The notes under the pieces were generated by a model. It made no database searches. It had not been told where the DNA came from and worked only from the letters and a program-made list of their open reading frames with translations. A stretch of 64,000 nt of DNA from Gavia stellata (Eukaryota; Chordata; Aves; Gaviiformes; Gaviidae): positions 3,720,001 through 3,784,000 of the forward strand of contig NC_082613.1 of the NCBI RefSeq assembly GCF_030936135.1. The letters are read 5' to 3'. Shown here in pieces: positions 26,701 through 40,391 of this stretch (position 1 is the first letter of the stretch; the number at the start of each line of letters is the position of its first letter). The position numbers and the translations under genes are program-made.

Positions 26701-28091
26701 AGACTGTTAATTCAGCACAGGAGTCATTAAAAACAAGCCTCAGTGGAGAGAGGGGTTTTTGTAAATGCTAGATGAGTTGGCACAAATACGAAGACGACCC
26801 TCAATATCCTACGTTGCTCTGCTTGTAAATTCAGAAAAAAAACTCCAAGGAATTTGCTGGGGACAGGATTAGGCACCAATTATCTTCTTACACTGAAAAC
26901 TGTTAAAACCCCACCCTGATTTTCCTCACCCGACAACCAAGCTAAGCTCACTGGTCATTCAAGATGTCCCTCTCTTCCCGGAGGATGTCACCGCTTCCAA
27001 AGCTTTCACCCCGACCTTGCTCCTGGGTTGAGAAGGTGACACCACTGTCCCCAGTGCTTCTTCCAGCCTGTGCCATCAGCTCGGGGGGACATTTGGCTCC
27101 ACTTTGTGACTATTCCCATATGCCTGAGAGCGAAGGGCTCAGTCTGGTCCCACTCCTGCTCCAGCCCGAGCCCCAGGGCTTTAATTGCCTCTGAGCTCGC
27201 AATTAAAGAGCAGCATCCGCTATGCTGCATGGGTGTCCCTCGGTTAGAGTTCCTCCTACCAGGTGCTTTTAATTTATTTGTATTTCCAGCAGCGATAATT
27301 GAGTTATCAATTTTGTGCTCTTTTGGGCCAGAAGCAAAGAGAGCAGAGAGGTATTTTATACACCTAATTATAGATTATTTCCCATAGCTATAAAGCCGCA
27401 GAGAGACAGATACAGAAAATGTGTCGTGAGGTGCTCTGTCCCCTCTTCATCTCTACTGACTTCTCCCTATTGCTCCCGTAGACTCCAGGCTGAACATCCT
27501 CCAGATAAAACAGTTGTCAAAAGCAAGGGATACCTATTTCCCCCCAGGACAAAATCTCTCACCACCCCAGCAGAGAGCTGCTTAAAAATCAAATTCAGCT
27601 TATACTTAAATGATCTGTTTAAGCCTTCAGCACCTGGTAGAGTCAGCCTGAGATTTATTCTGTTTCTGTGCAATTTGGCTATAATTTGGCTCATAACGGT
27701 GGCCTGGGGTCCTGCTGAGGAGTGAAAAATTTTATTTTCTTTCCCATTTCTGTTTTTTGGGGGCTTGTATTTGGTGTGGCCCTTCCTGCCCCCGTTAGCT
27801 CTCCACTCCCTGCGTCTGGCTGCGGTGCTGCAGAGCCGCGCTCCATCCCAGGTCCAAGCTGCCTTCAGCATCCGCGGATCAGCCAGAGCTGCCTGGAGCA
27901 CACTGCAGTGCAGAGCAAGTGCTAAAGTCCAGCGGATCCTATTTTTATATTTATGGAGAGAGATGGGAATCGTCTGTGTGTCGGTATTAGGTTTCTGGTG
28001 GTGACATGAAGAGGCCATCCAAGATGTATGACCTAGCAAATGTACTGTAATGCACACATCACATTTGTTCTCCGAGTAAATAGATATTGTC
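17759..28091. other. intergenic, no gene seen
   Basis: No gene is supported. GC-rich, CpG-containing segments occur at about 17.93-18.15, 20.15-20.53 and 20.95-21.25 kb, but none is as dense as the islands near 54.7 and 58 kb. Short A- and T-runs and a small TA/TC simple repeat (about 22325-22345) are ordinary low-complexity DNA. Confidence 0.45.
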
Positions 28092-28335
28092 TAGGGTACA
28101 CTGCATCTGTGCTTTCATGTTTAATTTAATGTAAGTGAACTGCCTTAATTTCTCTAAATTGTAGTAATAAACATAATGCTAACAGTGATATTGCTAATAA
28201 TTTATTTCGCAAGTGATTAATCAACAATGAACTATTTTAATTACCTGTTCTGAAATGCCAAACTCTAAATTAATTATGTGTCATTATATGAATTCATATG
28301 TGTGTCTATATATATACACACACATATATATGAAT
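28092..28335. other. AT-rich block ending in a TA/CA near-palindrome
   Basis: This block is very AT-rich and carries repeated homeodomain-type cores (TAATTA, TTAATTA, GATTAATCA). It ends at 28292-28335 in an imperfect inverted repeat: ATTCATAT and ATATGAAT flank complementary TGTGTG/CACACA and TATATA runs. It could be an old enhancer or simple-sequence drift. Confidence 0.45.
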
Positions 28336-29133
28336 GCTGAGGCTAACTAAGATGAATAAACCATCGGACTTGGTGAATTCATAGAGCTGAGGGGGGATCC
28401 GCTCTCCGCTGCTCTTCTCCCTTTTTGCATTTCATCCTCAGCACAAAGAGAATTAGATTCCAGCGCTTAAAGCAAGTCATTTGTGCTCCTGAAAAATATA
28501 TTACCCGGGGAAAGTAACAAACTCCCTGGGTCCCATTCTGCAAACAGAAGTGCCGCTGCGTGGCGTGGGCAGGGCAGTGGCCGGTGGGAGAGGGGTGGGG
28601 AGCGTGGGCTGCAGCGCTTCTGCCAGGGGGAGATGGAGGGGGGGGACTCTTTCGAGTGGTCTCTGTGCCAGACCTCGGAGCTCCCTGGAAATAAAACCAA
28701 ATGGGAGCTCGGATGGGGGAGAAGGAGATGATGCAGATTCCCTGTCCTCGGTTGTTCGCAACAATTTTTGGAGCGAAATCGGGGGTTAAACTAACAGATC
28801 TGGGGCACAACCAAGGAGTTTTCCTTTTTGCCTGGGACTGGGGCTGCATCTAGACATGCGACAAGGTACAAAGCTGACAGCATTGGGGTATTTAGCAGCG
28901 GGAACATCCCTGTGTGCCCTGAGATGAGGCAGGGCAGAAAGGGGAGACCGTCTCTTTGCATTAAGGCTCAAGCCCAGAGCTCATGGCCAGGAGGTCCCCA
29001 GCCCCCCAGCACTGGCCCGACCAGCAGCAGTGGTCCCCAGCGGGTCCGTGCTCCCCATGGCACATGCGGCATGAAGGGGCAGGGGAACTGCAGGGGAGGG
29101 AATGCCTCCCTGAGGGGTGGGGAGCGAGACAGT
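28336..29133. other. intergenic, no gene seen
   Basis: A moderately GC-rich stretch with overlapping short frames on both strands and no recognisable product. It abuts the reverse CR1 copy. Confidence 0.5.
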
Positions 29134-29310
29134 CACAGAATCACAGAATCACAGAATCACTAAGGTTGGAAAAGACCTGTCAGATCATCAACCCCACCAT
29201 GCCCATTAAACCGTGTCCCGCAGTGCCACATCCACACATTCCTTGAACACCTCCAGGGATGGTGACTCCACCACCTCCCTGGGCAGCCTCTTCCAGTGCT
29301 TCACCACTAA
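29134..29310 (-). mobile_element. CR1 LINE 3' end, truncated
   Basis: The plus strand starts with four tandem CACAGAAT units, then ACTAAGGTTGGAAAAGACCT, the reverse complement of the CR1 3' terminus. Next come the reverse complements of the C-terminal coding blocks (CCTTGAACACCTCCAGGGAT, GGTGACTCCACCACCTCCCT, GGGCAGCCTCTTCCAGTGCT). Homology stops at about 29310 where the CR1 pattern would continue, so only about 177 bases remain. It belongs to the same general family as the copy at 1262-1810 but in the opposite orientation. Confidence 0.95.
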
Positions 29311-29696
29311 AGTCCTAACGGCTTGTAGCACCGGCTTGAAGTACAGGATGATTAATGAGAGGAACGGCATGAAGGAACCAGAAACTCAGTAATGAGACCT
29401 TTATTTGATACATAATATCACTGGGACCTTCTATAAAGAGAATACCAGGAGTAGGGCTAAGTTTCGCCGGTTTGGGAATGCATCAGGAAGGGGGAAAGTA
29501 TTGCTGACTTTGCAGTCAAACGCCTGGGCTGTACACAACCGGGGCTGCAGCGCTGTTCGAAGTAAGCCTGGGACATGTTAATTTGGTCATATATTTTCAG
29601 GTGGTGGAAAGACACCCTGGCTTTTGATTTACTGTGCTGCGTGGATCTATGCAATATTGTGGGTTTAAAATGCAGTGTCCGGAGAGCCTGATTCAG
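29311..29696. other. intergenic, nothing recognised
   Basis: Single-copy-looking sequence between the CR1 fragment and the possible transposase relic. No open frame or repeat of note. Confidence 0.5.
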
Positions 29697-30008
29697 TCAC
29701 CTGATGGGTGAATTCCAGCTGGGAGATGAAGAAACCATTATATACATAACAAGAACTTCCAGCCAAAAATTACTTATGGTTTCAATTGAAGGAGAAGAAG
29801 TTGCTGATAGTTTAGGTACGGATGTCAGAAACACAGCACTTAACAGCAGAGATGAATGAGAGATTGGGAGGTGATAACTTAGATAAATTGGTGTCTCATC
29901 CATATTAAGGAGACAGCTCATCCTCGGTTGCTGCCGGATGACATGAACAGTGGAGCGCATATGGATACTAAAATACATTGGTCTTAAAGTTAAATCCCCA
30001 AGAACCAT
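29697..30008 (-). pseudogene. possible pogo/Tigger-type transposase relic
   Basis: The minus-strand frame contains HVIRQQPRMSCLLNMDETPIYL (split here: HVIRQQPRMSC then LLNMDETPIYL). The NMDETP core is at 29890-29906 and recalls the second catalytic aspartate block of pogo/Tigger DDE transposases, where the pattern is about VIxLRxxxxYLLSQIGNMDETPVYF. Some 125 bases further along, another frame reads KP-stop-VIFGWK and, after a gap, LPAGI, recalling the family's PPxVIFKRK...PPG block. The distances are roughly right and the blocks are out of frame with each other, as expected in an old dead copy. No terminal inverted repeats were found. A chance match cannot be excluded. What I see is the motif order; membership of the family is inference. 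Confidence 0.3.
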
Positions 30009-33000
30009 CAGAAATAAGTCTCAGAAGCCAAAGTGAGATCTGATGCACACTGCAAAAATATGCAGTCTGTCAGAGCACACTGCTCTCTCCATATAACTTC
30101 CACCGTTTGTGGGACAATTATAGAGAAAACGATACTGTGATCTGTAAAGCAGTTCCTGGAGTGGTTTTATTCACTAACTCAATGCTATGCATAATCATTG
30201 CCAGCAACATCTCCAGAGGTGTGTGCATAATAGAGAGACATCAAGTCAATGAGTCAAAACATCAGAAAATAAAATTCAGATGAACATCGCATTCAAAAAT
30301 TATATCATCTGTCGTTTAACACTGTCTGAAGACCTCGTTATTGAAATAATACATCTAAACCAAAAGTTACCCCAGGCAGTAATACCGTATTGCGCTGTGT
30401 TTAGGATCTACCAGGAACTGGGGTTTTCTGCAACTTGAGCCGGCTGCCAAAGAAGGCGAGCTGGGGTTATAAGCCCTATGGGGATCTTCAAACTGAAGCA
30501 CCCAAAAGACTTGCAGAGGGGAAACGCAGGGTGCCGGGAGGGTCTGTTCCTCTTGTGTACCCACTTCAAAACCTGCCAAGGTCAGTAGTGACCCCGCAGT
30601 GTCACCCATTTCCTTTGTTGTATAGAAGTGTATAATTATTTTTCTTTTAAGACCCAAATTAGCCTCTGAAAAAGGCAGTGTATCCAAATGCAAAATTAAT
30701 TTGCCCTAGCTGACATTACACTTCGCTGGATTAGATCCTTCGTTCCTCCTGTTCCAAAACACCCATCGAGATAAGAAGTTTCCCTTTTTGAAAATGCAGG
30801 TCTGGAAGACCTTTAAATCCCCTCACTAAATTCTTATCATGCCGTTTTCCCCAAGCACCATGTATAGCATCATCTCTGCACTACAGCTTGAAAGGAACAA
30901 TCCCCTGCAGATGCATGCATCCGAGGCCAGCAATATCTGCTCCCAGATGCTTTGGCAGGGATATCACAGCATGAGCCATAAGGCAAGTGTTTTTATATAT
31001 ATATATTAAAAAAATGTATGTGTACATACATACGCATATTTTTTCTAATTCATATACACACACATGTATTTCTTAAAAACCAAGGCTTTTATTCTAGGCT
31101 TGATTTTCTCTTAAACCATATGAAATCATAGCCTATCCTGTTGTACTAAAGGATAATAAAAAATTGCCAAGTTGATTATAATTTCCCACAAGACCCTAGT
31201 TGTAGGTACAGGGAGAATGATAGCTTTCTTCCCCCCTTTTTGCCAGCTGCCTGGATCTCCGCACCAGCATCCCCGCTGCGGCGGTGGTGGTCCCACCCCG
31301 CGTGCAGGCAGGTGCGGGTGGGAAGAGCGAGCACCGCGTAATGAGTCCGAGTTGCTCCAGGGTGTGAGAATGAGCAATGAGCATCTCTGCTGGAAGCAAA
31401 ATCAGGAACTTGGGTGAGCTTTGCCACTTCGACAACAAATCACTGGGTGTGCTTGAGGGTTCATTTTTCATTGGAAAACACCGGTGAAACGAGTACTTTG
31501 CTGCTTATCTCTTTATTGCTCATCAGTGCTTCTTTGCCCTTCATTTCTTGGGAAAGGCATGGTGCTTAAATGGGTCAAAGGATGGACGCTGTGAAAGAAC
31601 TAAGCCACGTCTTTAATCCCAAAGGCTTCATAAAGGGTTCATTTTGCTCTCTGGGAAAATCTCTGTCTTCCCAGTTCCCTCACCTCCCTCTCTCCGCCAT
31701 CCGTCTAGACTGCCTCCTCTGTATCTGAAGGCATGCATGCCATCCTTTGAAGAGGTAGTCTCCTCTAAAAAATCAATAGTTAACATTGTCTTTAAATAGT
31801 CTGACATTTACCTTTACTGCAGTTTTCATTTCTTTCTGGGATTGCTCAGACATTTGTATTACCCATGTACATTCCTTATTTCTCTGCCTGTAGCCACCGA
31901 CCAGGAGCTTTGCAAGGATGGCAGTCCTGGTGGTGTAGCTCACTGCCACAAATAAGGAGACCTTAGCAAGATAATTGAGAGGACTGGAGCTCACTAATAG
32001 AAGCATCTTTAATTTATGGAAGACATCAAGTGAGAATAATTACAAGCAAAAGGGTAGCGTAAATCCCTGAAGAAAATATATCCTGAATGCAGTTTTCCCA
32101 ACAAGCAAATCTGAATGCTGGCCCAAAGGTCAAAAATAAAAGACTGTGAGCTTCAGCCTCCCGAGCCACCCACCTTTCCTTTCCCTCTTGTCAAGCAATT
32201 GTCTGGGGGTTCATTTAGAAAGCTGCTTGTTCAGAGTAGGGCCGTTTGCAATCTGGGAAAGTTAAGCAAATTAGCAGAATTATTAGGTAAGAGGCAATTC
32301 TCCACAGCCTGCAAAGCAACCGCTTGTTAAATTAGCTCACACGAGAGAGTTGCACTGATCGAATGATGGTTGCAGTGTTTGCAGAGAGAAGGCTGTGCAG
32401 GCATTTTCTTTGAAATAACACTGCTGTACTCCAGCTGAAAAATAGAAAAGGGGAATTTGTGCAGATTCCCTGGCAGGCTGGGACAGGCTCCTTGCACAAT
32501 CGTGATGGAAGATGCCTTTGTCTTTTACACACGTTCCTGCTACCGAGTTCCTCCTGCAATAATAATAAAAAAACTAGTAAAGAAGAAAAACCCAACACCT
32601 TCAAACTAGCTACTTCTAAAAATCGGGAGGGCTGCAGGAGAGCCGATGCCTCGAGAGCCCTGGAAGCAGGTGGCTTGTTGCACCCGCTCCCCTCTGGGAC
32701 TTGCAAGGACACCTGGGGTTCTGCAGCCTCGCCGTCCTGGGGCGACTTTGGGAATGGATCTTTCAGCAGCAGAAACAGAAAGCAGAGTCCTCCAAGAAGC
32801 CAAGGAGGGGATGGCTCACACATGGTTTCTGATCACTCAGTCTCATTTTTATATAGTCTTTGGCTATTGATTTGGTATTTTTATACCTTATGTAGTGCAC
32901 TTAGTACAGGAAAAATGGATTAACCAAATAAATGTGCTTTATTAGCGGGTCTCTGATGGAAAATTATGTCAGTTTTCCATTTAAAAGATGCATCAGATTA

Positions 33001-36000
33001 ATCCACTCATAAATCAATTTGTCCATGCTTGAAAACCTACTAACACCCCACTTAAAAATGTCCGGAGTCAAACTGCATGCTGGATATAACAATCAAAGTT
33101 TTAAAATTAAGAAAAGGTATTATTGGGAAGACTTTAGCACTTCCACCACGGCTGAGAATGAAATACTCATCCCCAAAGTGAAGTGAGGGTGTTACACTGG
33201 GCTTAACTCCAGCTTCGCTTGCAGGAGATGAAGTTGCCTTGGTAAAGTCATGGAATCGCATCCATCACCATCAGCGCCAGCAGCAAACCGCTGGGCTTTT
33301 CCAGCCTCACCCGGCCTATTCAGAAGTGCAAAAAGCACCGACAACTGCAAGCAGAAGAGCTCGGGAGGCCAACAGTGTCTAAAACAAGGGCCAAGACACC
33401 TGCCAGCTCCTTCCTAACTGCACCACATAGGCTGACAAGCCATTAAAAGCCCAATGACCTGGCAGCACGGCTGCCCTGAACGGATCCTGCGATAACGCTG
33501 CCGGCAGGTCAATGGGGAGGTTTCAGCGATCCCAGCTTCTCTGCAGCCCTGACGCAAGGCTCCTGCGGACGTCAAGGGGGGCATTTGCCCACGGGGAATC
33601 TGCAAAGTCAGGCTGGGCGTATTCAACAGATAAATCCTCTGCAGTTGCCGGCGATGGACCTGAGCCACAATGCAGAAGCTCTGGATCCGGATTCAACTTT
33701 TCTCCCAGGTTTAAGAGGTATACGGGGTCTGGAGCCAGTCTAAGTCTCTGCCCAGCTGTTAGTTAATAGCTACTTTCTGGCTGTTCCCTGGTTTCCTAAA
33801 AATCCCCTTTTTTTTATTGACTGCTTCAGACTCCATCCTCTGCTTTAAAGTGAAGAAACATATAACTCTTAAGCCTCTACAGTGGCAGTTTTGGGGTCAG
33901 GATCATTGGACTTGGGAAGTGCCGGCTGTCGAACACTGTCCTATGGCACGAATGGCGCAATTGTTTTTTTTTTTTCTTTTCCTGCTTCTTTCTATGACTG
34001 ACAGATGTCCCAGCTCAAAGGGTTGTCCCAGGTTTTGTCCTTCCCAGGCTTTTTTGGCTCATTGGGCCATGCTCCTCACCGTGGAAAGATGGATTATGCC
34101 TTTACTTTCCAGGTGATCCACTTTTCCCCCTAAATACTTAAGAACCAACATGTTCCCCCCCTCTTTTCTTTGTGTAAAAACCTCAAACTCTCTTGCAAAA
34201 AAGATGGGGCAAACTAGCGATGATTACTGTCCATCTGGGAATAATGCTGCCATGGTATTAGACATAAGTCTACTTATATTTCATTGCTGTGTGTTATTAC
34301 TGAAGCGCGGAGCGTGTTGGAATTTCACAAAAGAGGAGTTTTAGCACAGGAAGGGGGAAGAGGGATCAGGGTTGGAAATTCCCCTTAAATTCTGCAGGAG
34401 TCCTTGTAATGGAGAGTTGCTTCATTAGCCATTTCCCAGCCGTGGGCACTCAGAGCCAAAGCGATGAGCACACCTTGCTGAAGGAAATGGGCAGATCAGC
34501 TCAGTGCAGGGCACAACCAGCCACGTAAGCCACCCCACGAGGGGACACGGCTCTTTTTCCTACTCTTTGAGTAAAACTACAGTGGCACAAAATCAGGAGC
34601 TTTGGCAGCCAATTTGGGGAGCAAAAGAGATTGGAAGGGGGCCTGACCTCTTTAGAGCGGGTGTTTAGGGAAACACAGACCTGTTCCCATCCATGGTCAT
34701 GGGCAGGAGCAGCCAGGATGAGCTAATTGTCCTACAGCAAATTGTCCAGCAACCAAGTGTCCCCCTCAGCAAGGGGGTGGCAGAGGCTGGGGGAAGAGCA
34801 GCCCAGGAGTAGGAGAATGAGCTGCCTTACGAAAGGGGGATAGAAATTCATTCCTTCCACAACACCGAGGAGGGACTGCAGGATAATTCATTATTTGTTC
34901 CCAAGCTAGCGCAGCACGGGGCCACTTCTTACCCCTGGCAGGATATCAGCTCACGGCTGAACACTTGCATATTTAGGAAACAGTTTCAAATCTCGCCCTC
35001 TCTCTCACTCCTTCCGCCCCCCTCTAGAGCGGTAAAAGGAGAAAGCAGAAGCTCTCTGTCATTCACGGCACAAAATGATTTATAGGAGAGGGAGGGCAGA
35101 AAGAGCTGGAGGCAAATGCTATCAGAGGGAGGTGCTAAGTGATGTGAAATATCTGTCCCACATGGAGGTGGAAAAGAAGTCCTTGGTGCTCAGTCTCTTG
35201 TACCTTCAAGAGAAAGACTGGCCGTGCTCTGCCTCCACCACTCAGTTACTCAGCTCGTTGTAGCCCACCTGTAGGCACAGCAGCTCAGATGGTGCTTCTG
35301 TGCTCAGCCCCAGCCCCGTGGTGCAACCCTACCGTGCAGCCCTGGGACCACATGGAACATCGCAGTGTTTATTTTTGGTGTTGTACAATAAAAGACAACT
35401 ACCTATAGCCCACTGGGATGCCTGGGCATACATTAATATCACAAGCATAAAGTAAGAGCAGGTGAACATTAAAATAGGGAGCCTGTCCAATCCAGGCAGA
35501 CCAATTGCATAAGAAAATAATTTGCATGGGGCATTGACAAGCTATTTTCTGTTGTAATTCTGTTTGCTGAATACCCCAAAATGAAGGATTTTATTTCTTG
35601 GGAGAAAAAGGACGACTTATCCACACCCCAGGCTGGGGTGTTACTACAGCTCAGCACTGCCGCAGTAACTGAGATAATGCATGAATCCACCAAACTGCTA
35701 CGACCGGCCATGCGCATGCTGTCTGTCCATGTCAAACACAAAGTAAAGGACGTTTGCTTAAACCTCAGCCAAAGAAATACACATGGACATGTTTTATCTT
35801 GCGGTTGCAAATAGCTCAGGCTGTGCAGGCAGTCGCCGTTGCACAGCTCACTGGGGCTGGGCGGCAGAGGAGCAGCCCATGCATAGGAGCTGAGGCATCC
35901 TTCTTCTGTTCTTCCTTGGATGTACAGAAGATACCATCATCCGGCCCTTTATTCCTTTGGAAAACACATGCAGTACATCTTGCTGTTTATGTTTAATCCA

Positions 36001-39000
36001 AACTAATGTCCTACGGCTATCATATGCATGTTTATGGCAGTCATTTTTAATTAGGGGTTGTGTCAATAGTATTGACATTTTCATCTCTTTTGGGGGAAGT
36101 AGAGGATATTTTCCTGCAGGTGAAGTCCCCTCTTTGCAGTTCTCTATCCCTCCAGCTGCACCTACTGTACAAGAGCTGTACAGCTTATTAAAAAAATGCA
36201 GGAGTATTAAGCCCATTCTTGTGCAAGTAAATTAAAGCGACTTACGCTCAAGGAATGCAGAAACGCAAATTCCCTCCATCTTATGGCAAGATTTACAATC
36301 TTGTTCTGAGTGCAATATTTATTATTAGCAGAAGCCCTGGCAGGACCTGGGAAACGCTGGTGGCCCTGCAATGAAGAGGACGCATTCAATAGCTTGCTGG
36401 GAAGTGGAGTCAGACATGAACGGCTCAAGCCGGTCATTGCACTCAATGATAAACACACTGCAGGAGCTATCATTCACCCAGAAAAAAAGGGGAAGGCAGA
36501 TCATTACATTTATTGGTCACACTTTTTCAAGAGTCAAAGAAGACCCACTGGAAAAGGCATGGTCAGTAGCAGGATTATACGTATTTTTTGTCTATCTCAA
36601 AAATACCTTTGGCTCAACAGCTATACATAACACCAGTAGAAGGTCTGTCTTCTGCCCAATACGTCAGGATGAATCTTCCTCCTAGATGATGGTCCTGGTG
36701 TAGATGGTGCACACATTGTACAATTTTAAATGTCTTTAACCATCTTTAGCTTTGTATCCTGATAGCCCCTTCAGGCTATATGTCAATGCCATCTGCGAGG
36801 AAAAGAAGAGACTTCTGCTCAAGCGGTAACGCAGATCTCTTGCCTAAATTGTGCTTCCTTCACTTGACACACTGTCAGCACAGAACAATTATCTGCCTGT
36901 TGGTTTGCTCGTCCCTTCCTTTCTCTCCTCTCAGAAAAAAAAACAGGTGAAGGAAAAGGATGCACATAATAAAACTCCATGGACAGAATCCAGCTGATCT
37001 GATTGCTCCACCCAGAGATGCGCTTGCAGATGTACCAAAGGTAAAAGTGGGTCCCTTCTTTACCACCTCTTTTGCCACCTTCTCTTCCTGCACTTGGCTG
37101 ATGAATGCTCTCGGGTCTTTGGGACAGGTAGTGTGTCTGGTTTTATCTGTCTTAAGTCCTGTATAAATACGGTGGATATTAGAGCATTAGTGTATTTAGG
37201 CTGATGTGTTTAGCAGATCTAGATTATTAATTGCTCCTCAAAATAACGTTTGCATTTGCCGACAAAGGTCTTTATTACAGAAGAGGGTCAAGCAAAAAAG
37301 GATTATCCCTGCTAATTATTCACTGTTATTTAATATTTGCACAAAAGGTTTGCAGGACTGAGTCCTCAGGATTGCCTTGTTTGAGAAGCTAATAGGGTTT
37401 CCAGGAAAGCAGCAGTGTCTGGTGGACGATCAGAGCAGTCTCTTAGTGGATGTGGAGGACAATTAGATTTGATGTAGTTAAGGGTGGTTGGCTAAAGGCT
37501 TATAATGACTTAGCCAGGACCTGATCCTGGGGTTTTCAAAGTCGGTGGTAAAACTTCCACTCAAGAGCTCTGCTTTATGGGAAACCGACTGAAACAGATC
37601 CAATTTTCAGACCATGGGCAGGTTCATGACCTGGGCAGCTCCTGGCTGAAATGGGCAGCCGTGAGCCGGCTCCATTTGCTCCAAAACCCTGCTGTTGCAC
37701 CAGGAGGGATTTGGGAGTGAGCAGAGCTGACACACAAACTGTTGGGAGGGTTATTTGTAATTCTTTGGCCCATGCCTTAGGTTTGTCCCTATGTATTAGC
37801 AGTCCCTAGAGAAGTTCCCCTGAAGTCTACCAGCTGCCTTCTGCTTGGGCCTCCTATTTCCTCAATTAGACCATAATAGGCTGTATTGTTATAGAAATTC
37901 CTTGCTAAGTGAATTGAATTTCTCATTCCGTAAAGATATAATTGGGCAATAAAAATACCAGCAGAAACCTTCAAGCATGGGTGCTTGAAGGTGGGATCCA
38001 CGTTTAAGCATCTGAATATGTGGCCCAATTTTTGGGATCCCCATGTATTCATATCTCCTCTAGCTTCAAGAGAACTTTCCTTCTAGTCAAGGCTCAGGTG
38101 GCTTTAGAGGTACCTAAATATGGACCACACTTCTTTAAGGAGAAAACATTTTCATTTACATTCCATGGTTTTGTTCAAATCGTGATGCCTCCAGCTTCCC
38201 CATTTGACATTTTTTAGTAACTTAATTATCATTACCAAGGAAGAATTTTAATAATGGTGTTGTTTACATTGGATGCAGCCCTGGGGAATGAGAGAGAATA
38301 ACCCAGATTGCAGGAGCAGGAGGGAGGAGCGTGGTATTTTGGAAACCGAGGCCACAACCTGCTGGAAGCATCTGTTTCTACTCAACCTTTTCCTCTAGAG
38401 TCCTGATATCATTCACAGCCCAGACTGCCAGCAATTAGGGACTTGTGCTGAGGATTCCCCTTCCCTTGTGCTTTTGTCCCCTGCCTTCCTTGTTTATGAA
38501 TCTCAGGACTGACAATGACAGCGGTAAGGTGATGTTTGCTCAGCTACTGTTCCTCACGCAGTCATTCCTGTCTCAGGTGATGCCTTTGCTTGGTGCTTCT
38601 GAGATGGAAGTTAGGAGCTGGGGTTGGGTAGTGCTCGGAAACCAGCACTGCTAATTGCAAAGCAAATAATTGGCAGGGAAAGAGTGTGCCCGAGACATGT
38701 GCTGGCGGCTCACAGCTACGGAGGTGGTGGCCACTTGGCTATTTTGCCAAGGGCAGAGCTGTGCTGTGTGGCTGCAGCTGGAAAGCCACGAGCCTCCTTA
38801 CTACCCAGGGCTGCAAACTGGCTCCATGCTAATGCAGGGATTTGCTGGAGCTGCTCGTTTTCCTCTGTTTGCAGGCACAACTGTCAGCAAATGCATATTG
38901 CAAAGGCTTGCATCTCTTCTGTTAGGCCAGGTCAAAGCCCTTTTGGATGTATAGTTGGGTGTTCAGAAAGATACTGCATTTGTGAAAAAGAAATAAATAA

Positions 39001-40391
39001 ACCAGTAATTTCTGTTACATGTTCCCAAGAAATCCGCTGGTGGCATGAAGGAAAACATCCTTCTCCAAGAGTTCATCTGTTGCTTCCCACTTTTGCATTT
39101 TTCAAAAAAAAAAAAAGCAGGAAATATTTCTGATCAGTTTTGATACAACCGCTTCTCCTTGCTGGCTTGTTTATGCTTCAGTACTGATGAACCACAGAAA
39201 GGGAAGAAAGTAACAGAACAACTTAGTACCTACGTCTTCCCAGCGGCAACCTGGAAATGTATCTGTCATCGCTGTTGTACAGATCCGGGCTCTAGCAAAA
39301 GGGGCTTTCACCACGGAAGACGGTCTCACTGCATGGCAGCTATAGAGGCACTAGTCACATTTAGTGAAGTTTTGACATCTTAGCAGTCTTTTCAGTATGA
39401 GAACTGATCACTGCATCCCGAAAGAGAGAGCTGGAGACCTGAGCTCTCAGCTCCACGTATGCTCTTCAATCTGAACTTGTTCTCGGGCAGAAGTAGCGGG
39501 TATGTGCCTGATCTAATTGAAGTATGTGGGGAAAAAAAACCCATGTAGACTTCAGTAGGATTTTGGCATGGATGTTTAGGCACTGTTAAAGTGCAGAAAA
39601 ATGAGCTAGCAGAATTGGGTAAGCACTGTTTTCCTTTTAGCTGAGGAAAGGTGCTCCTGCAGTAGCATTGCTCCTGATGTCTTTGGCTTTTAAATACCCA
39701 GTGACATAAATATTAGATTCATGTTAAGCCTCAGATCCAGCAAATAGCTTAAAGCACATGAATACTCTTGGCCCTAGTAAGAACATTTAAATGGTACCTA
39801 AAGGACCAGAGACGTGGAATCAAGTGAACCAAATTTCTGGTGTGTGAAAAGAGACAAAGCTCTGCACCCTCTCATGCCAGAGGTTAACTTGGGCCAGGTG
39901 TCATTAGGAAGTAAGGACATGAATAATCTCACATCAGACTTTTGCATCCAAATGGCTCATTATACCAGCAATATTCATAGCCTGTGATAGTCCTATAGAT
40001 TTACGATGGTTAGGAAAAGATGACGCCCAGCTTACTTTCCCACCAATCATTATTACACGGGAAAGTGAGTGATTTTCTTTAAGTCCGTTAGCATGACATT
40101 AGTGCTCATAAGGACCAGACTGGGGTAGACGCTTTACAAGTCTTTTAGGTCAACAAAGTCAAACTGGGGACCCCTTTTTAGGAGCATAGCTTTTATCTCC
40201 CAAACAAGAAAAACATTGTTGGCCAGTACAGGCTGCGAATATTTGCAATTTGGGGCAATTGGGAAGCTGGTATTCCTAACTCATTCCCAGCTCTGGTAGC
40301 CCCGTAACAACCCATTTCTCCACTAGAGCCTGTTGAATGAGCAGCTCAGCGCGCGGTACAAAACACAGGAAGGGAACTTCAGATCAAAATG
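30009..40391. other. intergenic, no gene seen
   Basis: I find no supportable gene. The block holds short TA/CA simple sequence (30990-31070), many scattered AATAAA motifs on either strand without exon context, and a perfect hairpin at 37967-37992. A 169-codon plus-strand frame (38624-39133) and several frames of about 100 codons near 36.3-36.7 kb match nothing and lack splice support. Confidence 0.45.
37967..37992. repeat. perfect hairpin, 11-bp stem, 4-nt loop
   Basis: ACCTTCAAGCA (37967-37977) and TGCTTGAAGGT (37982-37992) are exact reverse complements around TGGG. The flanking sequence (GTGGGATCCACGTTTAAGCA) has the look of an old interspersed repeat, but I cannot name one. Confidence 0.9.

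Noticed and set aside
38624..39133. 169-codon plus frame
   Set aside because: No domain and no acceptor or donor that fits. It ends in an A-run.
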